Below, piece after piece: positions 1 through 6,279 of a DNA stretch of 9,760 nucleotides. The notes beneath the pieces were generated by a model that saw only the letters and a list, made by a program, of their open reading frames with translations, did no database searches and had not been told where the DNA came from. Numbering within the stretch: the first letter of the stretch is position 1; the number at the start of each line of letters is the position of its first letter. The position numbers were made by a program, and so were the translations under genes. This DNA comes from Nitrospirota bacterium (GTDB lineage: Bacteria > Nitrospirota > Nitrospiria > Nitrospirales > UBA8639), in the NCBI GenBank assembly GCA_029865515.1, contig JAOUGQ010000101.1, forward strand, positions 1 through 9,760, read 5' to 3'.

Positions 1-156
1 AGATGACACCATTTGAGTTTCCCCGGGATTTGTTACCATTGAAAACCGGGATTGGCAGGATGGGCATTCAAAAAAAACACCCAGAGATCCCTCAGCCGGC
101 TTTTCCACCTTTTCGAAGGTCATATAGGTTTCGCATTTCAAACAGACAAATTTCAT
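1..156 (-). CDS. Double-CxxC zinc-ribbon protein, N-terminal 52 codons (runs off window)
   Basis: Reading the minus strand from an ATG at 156 gives an open frame that reaches the window edge without a stop. The peptide starts MKFVCLKCETYMTFEKVEKP and carries two CxxC pairs, C5/C8 and C31/C34 (CPSC), spaced as in a small zinc ribbon. A purine-rich Shine-Dalgarno (AAGGGGAAC) sits just upstream of the ATG. The gene begins 43 bp after the Mrp-type ATPase stops and on the same strand, so the two are probably co-transcribed. The four cysteines could bind zinc or an Fe-S cluster. From memory, similar N-termini occur in Nitrospirota proteins with a C-terminal protochlorophyllide-reductase-like domain, but that part lies outside the window and I cannot confirm it. 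The frame is convincing; the function is unknown. Confidence 0.72.
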   Translation of the reverse strand, partial: MKFVCLKCETYMTFEKVEKPAEGSLGVFFECPSCQSRFSMVTNPGETQMVSS

Positions 157-199
157 AATGTTCCCCTTCTGAGAGTCAATGGACCACAACTTCTACAGG

Positions 200-1120
200 C
201 TACGATTTTCCCGCTAATACCTGTTGATAGTCCAACAATGTGTGAATTTTCTTCGCAATGTCCTGGTATTTCCCAACAGTGGGATCGGATCCATCCAAAA
301 TCGGTTGGCCTTTATCGAAAGTGCGGGCAAAATTCCGATCAAACGGCACACGTCCCAGGAGCGGAATGCCGAGCACCTCACACATCGACTCGGTATCACC
401 CTCAAACAAGGGGTTTTCGATCCCACAGGATGGGCATCGATATTGACTCATATTTTCGACGACCCCTAAAATTTCAATACCTAATTCCTGAGCGTAGGCT
501 ATCGATTTTTGTACCACATTCGAGGCTACTTCCGACGGAGTGGTCACCACCACGGCCCCGGCCAAATCCGGAATCAACCCTGCTAAGAGCGGGGGTTTAT
601 CCGCAGCCGCTCCGGGTGGAAGATCTGCTAACAGATAATCCAATTCTCCCCAGACCATATCGGAAAGGAATTCACGGATGACATTCATTTCCGTCATGCC
701 CAGCCAGACGGGACTTAAATCCATGGGCCCTTTCCATCGAACAGGGGCATTGGCCTGCAAGAGAAAATCCATTGACGCCACTTTTATGCCCAACGGTCCA
801 GTCGGAGGTACAGCCCCGTCGGGGCTATCCAATAATCCCACCCCTCGCATTCCCAACATCTGGGGAACACAGGGACCATTAATATCGACATCCAGCAGAC
901 CGACCCGTTGGTCCATGCGTGCCAAAGCCAGGGCGAGATTCACCGTGGTCATGCTTTTACCCACCCCGCCCTTCCCGCTCATCACCACCACTTTCCGTTT
1001 AATGCCCTTCATCCGAGACATGACCATTTTGGTTTGCTCCGAAATCTGCGCTACCACCTTGGCATCATCCGAATAATGGAGTTTATTTAAAATCGTTTTC
1101 AGATCACTTTGTGGTGTCAT
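200..1120 (-). CDS. mrp: Mrp/NBP35-type Fe-S carrier P-loop ATPase
   Basis: This 306-residue protein is a cytoplasmic ATPase of the Mrp/ApbC/NBP35 family, which binds and hands over Fe-S clusters to apoproteins. It has the deviant Walker A motif GKGGVGKS at residues 49-56, a LLDVDINGP switch-like segment near 75-83, the DLPPG motif at 166-170, and the family's CxxC pair, CPSC at 229-232, which binds a bridging cluster in the dimer. The N-terminal MIP18 (DUF59) domain of longer Mrp proteins is absent; only about 40 residues precede the P-loop domain. The usual PPGTGD stretch reads PPGAAADKP here, a variant worth noting. The ATG at 1120 is preceded by AAGGACG, a good ribosome-binding site. The next gene downstream is a double-CxxC protein, possibly a client or partner. 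Family assignment is secure; the target is not known. Confidence 0.95.
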   Translation of the reverse strand: MTPQSDLKTILNKLHYSDDAKVVAQISEQTKMVMSRMKGIKRKVVVMSGKGGVGKSMTTVNLALALARMDQRVGLLDVDINGPCVPQMLGMRGVGLLDSPDGAVPPTGPLGIKVASMDFLLQANAPVRWKGPMDLSPVWLGMTEMNVIREFLSDMVWGELDYLLADLPPGAAADKPPLLAGLIPDLAGAVVVTTPSEVASNVVQKSIAYAQELGIEILGVVENMSQYRCPSCGIENPLFEGDTESMCEVLGIPLLGRVPFDRNFARTFDKGQPILDGSDPTVGKYQDIAKKIHTLLDYQQVLAGKS

Positions 1121-1315
1121 GGCAACGTCCTTACCCTCTTATCCGCGTGAGAATTATTCAATAATGGCACGGTAACACAGCATTTTTTCCAGCGTCAAAC
1201 AGACAGAAAACCAGTCTCACAAGAGACATCAAGCTTCGATTGATGACCCTGAAAAGAACAAACCAATAATAATGAACTGGAAAAGAGGGTCGAGGCAGGA
1301 AAGACGGAATCAGAT

Positions 1316-1609
1316 TTATGAAAAATCTTGAAGGAGGGTCACGCCCAGAAATCGCAGTCGCCTGAAATATTCAATATTAGCTTCAGACAAATCCTGGACT
1401 ATGGATTCCAACTCAGCGAGGCAATCACGTAAGATCTCAATTCGTGGCTCATCGAGGTGCTGTTCATCTAAATAATAGGTCAAACACCCACCAATGACGG
1501 TATCCAACGTCATGAGTTGACCTTCATCGCTCCCCAATCCTTCTGGCCAATCGGCAGATTGATGAACCTGCCAGATTTCGTCCAATTTCTCTCGATCGCT
1601 ATCCGTCAT
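1316..1609 (-). CDS. Hypothetical acidic 97-residue protein
   Basis: I do not recognise this small protein. It begins MTDSDREKLDEIWQVHQSAD and is acidic, soluble and predicted mainly helical, with no signal peptide and no membrane segment. It has two cysteines (CLTYYLDEQH and RDCLAELE segments) that do not form a CxxC motif. The ATG at 1609 has GAGGACG upstream at ribosome-binding distance, which supports translation and this start. It lies 195 bp upstream of the Mrp-type ATPase and 64 bp downstream of a membrane protein, all on the same strand, so it may belong to the same transcript. It is probably a lineage-specific protein; no function can be given. Confidence 0.7.
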   Translation of the reverse strand: MTDSDREKLDEIWQVHQSADWPEGLGSDEGQLMTLDTVIGGCLTYYLDEQHLDEPRIEILRDCLAELESIVQDLSEANIEYFRRLRFLGVTLLQDFS

Positions 1610-1673
1610 ACGTCCTCATTGTCATGATATTTCTGGCCTTGCCGCACCAGATTTCCTTCTCCATGACAGTCAG

Positions 1674-2063
1674 CTATAGGCCTTTTCCCCAGCCCAACGC
1701 ATCCAAAAGCAGGACAGAAAGGGCACATAAACCAAGCCCCCAGATTCGATAATCGATAAGTTCACGCTCTAAGCACCATTTTACGATCCGTAACCGCCAC
1801 AGGTCGGATCCGGCATACAAGAAGATGCCCTTCGCGACCATACTCAGCCCCACAATGATCCAGAGAGGTTGGTAGGGAATCCCTCTGGTTCCGAATAATA
1901 GAAACATGCCTAAGACGGCGGCAACGCCTCCCCATTTTAAAAATCCTGGTGCCACAATCAGGGACTGCCGAAGGGTGGCTATCATGCGTTCCGGGGCGAC
2001 CAACAAGGCCACCCCATCGGCCATCCACAACCCGGCAATAAAGAAAAGGATAATAAGGACCAT
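1674..2063 (-). CDS. Small integral membrane protein, four predicted helices
   Basis: This 129-residue protein is strongly hydrophobic, with likely membrane helices at about residues 2-22, 43-59, 67-84 and 106-122. The loops carry positively charged clusters (APERMIATLRQ; DLWRLRIVKWCLER). I do not recognise the family with certainty; the first helix and following loop loosely recall small DUF2065-type inner-membrane proteins, but this protein is about twice as long. The ATG at 2063 has only a weak Shine-Dalgarno (GGATG), so the start is not firm. An overlapping ATG seven bases upstream is in another frame. It lies 93 bp downstream of gpmA on the same strand. Membrane location is well supported; function is unknown. 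Confidence 0.7.
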   Translation of the reverse strand: MVLIILFFIAGLWMADGVALLVAPERMIATLRQSLIVAPGFLKWGGVAAVLGMFLLFGTRGIPYQPLWIIVGLSMVAKGIFLYAGSDLWRLRIVKWCLERELIDYRIWGLGLCALSVLLLDALGWGKGL

Positions 2064-2156
2064 GAGTCATCCGAACGGGCCTGGAGGCTTAGTAATCTCT
2101 ACGAAAGATTACGTGAAAATAGGTTTTAGGGATATGGCCATGGCTATCTGACTCAC

Positions 2157-2762
2157 TTACAAGTACCGATGACTGGTCACCGCTCCTGTGGAATCTAACT
2201 CATACCATAATGGCGCACCTGTCGGAATATTCAGCTCGAGTACGGCTTCTTTGGACAATTGCTCTAAGTGCATAACCAAGGACCGCAAGCTATTGCCATG
2301 GGCCACCACTAATACCGTCTTATTGGCCAATAAGGCCGGTCGGATACGATTTTCATAATAGGGAAGGACTCGCTCGGCAGTATCCTTCAAACTTTCACCC
2401 CCTGGGGGAGGCACATCGAAACTCCTCCGCCAAATTTTTACCTGCTGCTCCCCATATTTTTTGGCAGTTTCCGCTTTATTTAACCCCTGCAGCTCTCCAT
2501 ACATCCGCTCATTCAGGGCTTTGTCTTCCTCAATGGGAATCGTCGTCTGTCCTATTTCCTCCAGAACCAGGCGTAGGGTTTCTTTGGCCCGCATCAACAC
2601 CGAGGTAAACGCACAATCAAATCGAAAGGTCTGAAGCTTCTTTCCCGCATCGCGAGCCTCCTGCTCCCCCTTGGGGGATAACGGCACATCTACCCATCCC
2701 GTAAAACGGTTTTCCAGATTCCATTGTGATTCGCCGTGACGAATTAAAACCAACTGGGACAT
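2157..2762 (-). CDS. gpmA: 2,3-bisphosphoglycerate-dependent phosphoglycerate mutase, short form
   Basis: This 201-residue cytoplasmic enzyme interconverts 3- and 2-phosphoglycerate in glycolysis and gluconeogenesis. It carries the histidine-phosphatase signature LIRHGESQWN with the phospho-accepting His9, the mutase-specific TGWVDVPLSPKG (21-32), ALNERMYGELQGLNK (82-96) with Glu85 as likely acid/base, PPPGGESL (118-125), and the second catalytic histidine in VAHGNSLR (His155). The ERMYGELQGLNK and GGESL segments favour a true dPGM over a generic histidine phosphatase. It is shorter than the roughly 250-residue E. coli enzyme, mostly by trimming of the middle and C-terminus, which occurs in other short bacterial dPGMs. 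The ATG at 2762 is preceded by GGAGG about eight bases upstream, an ideal site. It is divergent from the hypothetical gene at 2899. Confidence 0.95.
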   Translation of the reverse strand: MSQLVLIRHGESQWNLENRFTGWVDVPLSPKGEQEARDAGKKLQTFRFDCAFTSVLMRAKETLRLVLEEIGQTTIPIEEDKALNERMYGELQGLNKAETAKKYGEQQVKIWRRSFDVPPPGGESLKDTAERVLPYYENRIRPALLANKTVLVVAHGNSLRSLVMHLEQLSKEAVLELNIPTGAPLWYELDSTGAVTSHRYL

Positions 2763-2898
2763 CTCCTCATCCTCCCTCGTTCAAGTTCCCTTTTCAGTAA
2801 TTGCCTCTTCGACATTGTTGAGTGGCCTGCTCTTGCTTGCTTTGCTGCGCAGCGAATCGTACCATGGCCAGAAATTTTTCATCTTTTTTCCATACGCG

Positions 2899-3732
2899 AT
2901 GGCCACTGACGAAAAAAAATGGGAACAATTCGCACGCTGGTGGATCGCTTTGGCTCGCCGACATGGGGTAGCAGAGAGAACCGAGCAGTTTTTCCATCAA
3001 GGTCTCGGACCGCAAAACGCGCTAGATCGGGCAGCCCAAGAAGGCGCTGACCTGGATTATATCCTATTTACGCTTATTCGGCATTGGATTCCACCTGTTC
3101 TTCCCCCCACGGGCCAAGAACGAACAGCCAAAAACGATTCCGACTATTGGCTGGAATCCGAACGGATTTTAAAAGCCGCCGTCGCTCGACTCCGGGAACT
3201 CAAACCCGTTATCGACATGCTCACCACGCCAAGCCCGCTTGCTATGCCCGATGTCTCTCCTCGGCCGGAAGTGGAGGTCGAATTGGCCAACATGTTAGAG
3301 GGTATCGCAGAAGTGGTAGGAGGCTATGGAGGTCCCGATTATACCTCCATCATCAAAAATTTTGACCCGATTCCCCTTCGTCAAACGCAACCCTTTAAAC
3401 ACAATAAGAAACATAGTGCAGAATTATGGGTGGTCTTTTTATTACGAGAACATTTCCGAAATTTGGGATTGGGAAAAGACCGCTCCTGGAAGCTTATCGC
3501 CCAACTTGTTGCCGCTGCAGACATTTTTCAATCTGAGGATCAGCCCTCAACTCCTGAAGCCCTCAAATCCTGGTGGACGAAAAATTGGCCTCGGACCTAC
3601 ACTCTCCTGACAGAAAAGGGTCAACAGACGGACGCCAAACACACCGCCTACCAATCTGACTACGATTGGTTTCGAGCCTGGTTTAATTGGCAAACCGCCT
3701 CGGCTCAACACACGGCTTCCTCTTCAAGCTAG
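2899..3732 (+). CDS. Hypothetical 277-residue soluble protein
   Basis: I do not recognise this protein. From the ATG at 2899 it reads MATDEKKWEQFARWWIALAR and continues for 277 residues, rich in Trp and charged residues, mostly helical, with no membrane span. The C-terminal half is the more structured-looking part (HSAELWVVFLLREHF, SWKLIAQLVAAADIF, SDYDWFRAWFNW) and ends in a Ser/His-rich tail. The frame stays open upstream to a TTG at 2815, but the added residues look unlike the rest and that start has no ribosome-binding site, so I prefer 2899, although its own Shine-Dalgarno is also poor. It is divergent from gpmA (136 bp apart) and converges, 27 bp apart, with the DUF2628-like gene. The coding call is good; start and function are uncertain. 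Confidence 0.75.
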   Translation: MATDEKKWEQFARWWIALARRHGVAERTEQFFHQGLGPQNALDRAAQEGADLDYILFTLIRHWIPPVLPPTGQERTAKNDSDYWLESERILKAAVARLRELKPVIDMLTTPSPLAMPDVSPRPEVEVELANMLEGIAEVVGGYGGPDYTSIIKNFDPIPLRQTQPFKHNKKHSAELWVVFLLREHFRNLGLGKDRSWKLIAQLVAAADIFQSEDQPSTPEALKSWWTKNWPRTYTLLTEKGQQTDAKHTAYQSDYDWFRAWFNWQTASAQHTASSSS

Positions 3733-3759
3733 CCCCCTCTCCTCCATCTTACTTAATAC

Positions 3760-4449
3760 TCAATAGAATTTTTGAACCGGACGCCCTTCAGATCCTCCGA
3801 GGGGGTCTGGCCCAGGAGGCCCTTGAATAATCCCCGCAATTAACAAGCCAAGCATCAAGACATGTAGCGCCGCCCCTAACCAGAGGACGTAAGGCTGAAC
3901 CCCGCCCTCTTCTTGAATCAGCCGGGCACGGACCGTGTTATCAAGATTGGGAACCGCCATGATTTGCTGAACTTTGTCTTTCACATGCCAATAATACAAG
4001 TAGTTCGCGCTGGCCCCAGCCAGAATTCTCGACACTATTCCCACCATCATATCCCCGGTCAAAAATATGGCGAGGGCAGGGGCCACAGCGTATAACAATG
4101 CGAACATATACATCTTGCGATACAAAAACCAAAGAAAAGAATCAAACAGCGCGGCGGGCCAGTTCCAACTTAAGACAAATCGTGGCCCCTGAGGGGTTTC
4201 AATATTTGCAAACTTGTCCTTGTAATACAAAAAAGCTGGCCGCCATACCCACCCTGTTTTTATTGAGAATTGAATGGATTTACTCGGACCGATGAACGTT
4301 TCCCACAGTTGGGTCTGAGTGGGTATTGCTTTGGTCTGAGCAGCCTCATGGCTGGCCTCCGAAGAAATGGAGGCAAGAGCCTGCCCACACTGTAAACAAA
4401 AATTCGCGGCATCTGGATTCTCTTGGGAGCACGAAGGGCAAGCGTTCAT
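3760..4449 (-). CDS. Zinc-ribbon plus DUF2628-like membrane protein
   Basis: This 229-residue protein starts at an ATG at 4449 with MNACPSCSQENPDAANFCLQ, an N-terminal zinc ribbon with CxxC pairs at 4/7 and 18/21. A polar linker follows, then a membrane domain. The segment SWNWPAALFDSFLWFLYRKM, just before the first helix, matches the hallmark of the DUF2628 family as I know it (a Trp/Asn-Trp stretch, then a bulky aromatic run and YRKMY). Hydrophobic helices follow at roughly residues 113-132, 135-157 and 187-207, and the C-terminus is Gly/Pro rich. A TTG eight codons upstream (4473) could also start the frame, but ATG placed directly before the ribbon is more likely. Such proteins often lie among other uncharacterised inner-membrane genes; no biochemical role is established. 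The next gene upstream on the same strand also ends in a zinc ribbon. Confidence 0.82.
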   Translation of the reverse strand: MNACPSCSQENPDAANFCLQCGQALASISSEASHEAAQTKAIPTQTQLWETFIGPSKSIQFSIKTGWVWRPAFLYYKDKFANIETPQGPRFVLSWNWPAALFDSFLWFLYRKMYMFALLYAVAPALAIFLTGDMMVGIVSRILAGASANYLYYWHVKDKVQQIMAVPNLDNTVRARLIQEEGGVQPYVLWLGAALHVLMLGLLIAGIIQGPPGPDPLGGSEGRPVQKFY

Positions 4450-4553
4450 TGTTGCTCGGTTATAGCATCCCAACTACACCCACACAAGTTCTGCATAGCA
4501 GCAATAGATCTCTCAACAACATCTGGCGTTCATCTCCTGGCGAACATTTATCC

Positions 4554-5219
4554 CTAGCATTGAACTCCTCGGCTCGTTCTTAATTTTCGATCAAGGCTGT
4601 CATACACCTGGCGCTTGAGATCGACCAGAGAAATTGGCAGACGATCGAATTCTTGATTGCTCCAGGATACGCCACAATGACGGCACTGCCCCGGAACCTC
4701 TGCAGCATAGACGCGATCCCGCTCCACCAATCGCTTCAAACAAACCCGACAAAACGGCCCATGCACCAAGGCCTGAACTTGTCCATCCTCTACCGTTTCC
4801 CTCGGCATCACTCCCATATGTGCCCAAAGAGAATCACTGAGTGTAAAGCGAAGACCATTCCACACGATCGACCGCGGTCGAGGAAGAGGTACATCCATCA
4901 CGATAGTGGAGTCGCCAGACTGTTCCAAGCGAACAAACGAAGGATCCATGGTTTGAGGGCATTTCTGAAGTTGAGGAGAGAATTTCTCCTTTGTATTCAA
5001 GGAAGCCATCTGGACATGCACGTGCTCCTCCAGACAAAGGAGATTCTCTTGAACGACCTCCAGCTCATTAACACTGGCCACTCTCAATCCAGATCGAATT
5101 CGATATCGAAGTTGATCCAGGATTTGTTGGAATACGCCATTGGCTTTCCACAAAATCCAGAGCACATAACCGAGGAGCGTCACCACACCCCAGAGAAGAA
5201 AATTTGGGGTCAATTCCAT
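4554..5219 (-). CDS. Membrane-anchored protein with C-terminal zinc ribbon
   Basis: This 221-residue protein has one N-terminal membrane helix (about residues 8-24) followed by a helical, probably coiled-coil segment (about 28-75). A variable linker and a compact domain around 110-150 come next. The C-terminal zinc ribbon has CxxC pairs at 157/160 (CRVC) and 179/182 (CRHC) and ends in a charged tail. With no cleavage site seen, the helix looks like a signal anchor; positive residues just after it (RYRIRSGLR) suggest that the bulk is cytoplasmic. I do not recognise the family. The ATG at 5219 has only an AAGATG-like purine stretch upstream. It lies 104 bp upstream of the DUF2628-like gene on the same strand, so the two may be co-expressed, which is an inference from order only. 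Confidence 0.78.
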   Translation of the reverse strand: MELTPNFLLWGVVTLLGYVLWILWKANGVFQQILDQLRYRIRSGLRVASVNELEVVQENLLCLEEHVHVQMASLNTKEKFSPQLQKCPQTMDPSFVRLEQSGDSTIVMDVPLPRPRSIVWNGLRFTLSDSLWAHMGVMPRETVEDGQVQALVHGPFCRVCLKRLVERDRVYAAEVPGQCRHCGVSWSNQEFDRLPISLVDLKRQVYDSLDRKLRTSRGVQC

Positions 5220-5531
5220 ATCACATCTTATCTTTCTTGTTACGTTAGTCTTTTGAACCTTTTGGGTCTTCCTCCAATTCTTCCATCATGGATGTAACGC
5301 GGTGATCTTTTTATACCATAATTAGGTTTTCTCGATCCCTGCTCTACTCGTAGACCTTTGTAGAAGCTTCATTCTTAACCGACCTTGCCACAACCAACCG
5401 ATTCTTTCCCGTCCCTCTTTTGGGGCTGGACCCTTGTCGTCATTTTCGCTAAGGTTTGAACATGGCAAAAGCTCAAAGTTTTTATGTTTCCTCTTCCACA
5501 ATTTTTTGTGGTCCTCTTGTGATATTACCCC
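5220..5531 (+). other. Divergent intergenic region (312 bp)
   Basis: This region separates the minus-strand zinc-ribbon gene from the plus-strand pentapeptide gene, so promoters for both should lie here. It is AT-rich around 5305-5330, where the minus strand reads TATGGTATAAAAAG, a possible -10 region for the 5219 gene; I see no convincing -35. Near the plus-strand gene there is a short ORF (5462-5545) and a perfect 6-bp stem with a TTTT loop (5496-5511), listed separately. No RNA gene or larger repeat was seen. Confidence 0.5.
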
Positions 5532-5545
5532 ATGGCCGCGATTGA
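5462..5545 (+). CDS. Possible 27-codon leader ORF overlapping the pentapeptide gene start
   Basis: An ATG at 5462 opens 27 codons, beginning MAKAQSFYVSSS, and ends at a TGA at 5543-5545. That stop lies 14 bases inside the pentapeptide gene and in a different frame. AAGG sits upstream at ribosome-binding distance (CTAAGGTTTGAACATGG), which is better than anything before the pentapeptide ATG. It could be a leader that couples translation, or chance. Length alone is not significant. Confidence 0.2.
   Translation: MAKAQSFYVSSSTIFCGPLVILPHGRD
5496..5511 (+). promoter_or_regulatory. Hairpin in the 5' leader of the pentapeptide gene
   Basis: CCACAA-TTTT-TTGTGG is a perfect 6-bp stem with a four-base loop, 21-36 bases before the pentapeptide ATG. 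It is not followed by a T run, so it is not an intrinsic terminator. It might affect translation or be a protein site. The sequence is clear; the role is unproven. Confidence 0.3.
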
Positions 5546-6212
5546 AGATAATCCGCTCCAGCCTCTTCCTCCTCCAGACACATTCGAAGAGGATCGGGCT
5601 CTTCTTCTAGACACCCATCGGACTTGGAAACGCTCACAGCAGGCTGAGTTAACAAGAAAAGCAATACTCGGGGAAGACAAATCTGACCCCACTTCCATCC
5701 CAAAGTCACAGGATTTTTTTCAGGTTGACCTCCGGGAAGCCGATTTCCGCCACCAGGATCTTCGTAATGCCAACTTCCAAGAAGCGTATCTACCCGGAGC
5801 AAATTTTGAGGGGGCCAATCTTCGTGGCGCGAATTTTCAAGGGGCTAATCTTCGAAGTGTCCGTTTCACCGGGGCCCAATTAGCCTGGGCTAATTTTTCA
5901 CAAGCCGATCTTATTTGGGCCGATTTCCAGCAAGCCGATCTTCAAGGAACCGATTTCCGGAACGCGACACTCCGTGGCGCAACATTTGTTCGCGCACATA
6001 TCCGGGGGGCGGAGTTTTTTTCCACGGATTGCTCTTGGGCCGATTTTCGAGAAGCCGACCTGAATGAGAGCGATTTCCAACAGGCCAATCTCAATGGAAC
6101 AACCTTCCTCAACGCCAACACGGCCTCGGCCAATTTTCAAGGAAGTCATGGTCAGCATGAACCATCAGCAACTGACGATTCTCCATCCCATGACGAACAG
6201 CTCTTTTCCTAA
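5532..6212 (+). CDS. Pentapeptide-repeat protein, 29 consecutive repeats
   Basis: This 226-residue protein has a polar N-terminal extension (1-59), then an unbroken pentapeptide block at residues 60-204, and a short acidic/polar tail. The 29 repeats follow A(D/N)(L/F)xx, for example ANFEG, ANLRG, ANFQG, and predict a right-handed quadrilateral beta-helix of about seven turns. The central residue alternates strictly: all 15 odd-numbered repeats have Phe, and the even ones have Leu except single Ile, Cys and Thr. There is no signal peptide or membrane helix, so it is probably cytoplasmic. Some family members, such as MfpA and Qnr, mimic DNA and bind gyrase, but their surfaces and dimer interface differ and nothing here shows that role. 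The ATG at 5532 is the first after an in-frame TGA and lacks a clear Shine-Dalgarno. It converges with the sigma-factor gene 67 bp away. Confidence 0.9.
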   Translation: MAAIEDNPLQPLPPPDTFEEDRALLLDTHRTWKRSQQAELTRKAILGEDKSDPTSIPKSQDFFQVDLREADFRHQDLRNANFQEAYLPGANFEGANLRGANFQGANLRSVRFTGAQLAWANFSQADLIWADFQQADLQGTDFRNATLRGATFVRAHIRGAEFFSTDCSWADFREADLNESDFQQANLNGTTFLNANTASANFQGSHGQHEPSATDDSPSHDEQLFS

Positions 6213-6279
6213 ATTCGTCTCTTCTATTACTCCCTTCCCAATCATACAGGCCGAGAATCCAGGCTTATAATAGGCTTTG

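Noticed and set aside
52..681. Long plus-strand frame of 209 codons
   Set aside because: It lies antisense to the Mrp-type ATPase and the zinc-ribbon gene, which have clear motifs and ribosome sites; its own translation looks like a shadow.
1214..1227. GTCTC-ACAA-GAGAC hairpin between the 97-residue gene and mrp
   Set aside because: Only 5 bp with no T run; not enough to call a terminator or operator.
2844..2853. GCTGCGCAGC palindrome in the gpmA/hypothetical divergent region
   Set aside because: A single 10-bp palindrome is expected by chance at this scale; nothing nearby supports an operator.
2815..2898. TTG-initiated 28-residue N-terminal extension of the 2899 gene
   Set aside because: No ribosome site at TTG; the extra hydrophobic stretch is followed by residues unlike a signal peptide, and ATG 2899 begins a normal-looking soluble protein.
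4653..5297. Plus-strand frame of 214 codons
   Set aside because: It is antisense to the membrane-anchored zinc-ribbon gene; composition is odd (His/Pro/Arg rich) and no motif is seen.
5482..6158. Minus-strand frames opposite the pentapeptide gene
   Set aside because: Their regular Ile/Gly-rich look is the reverse complement of the pentapeptide repeat, not a separate gene.
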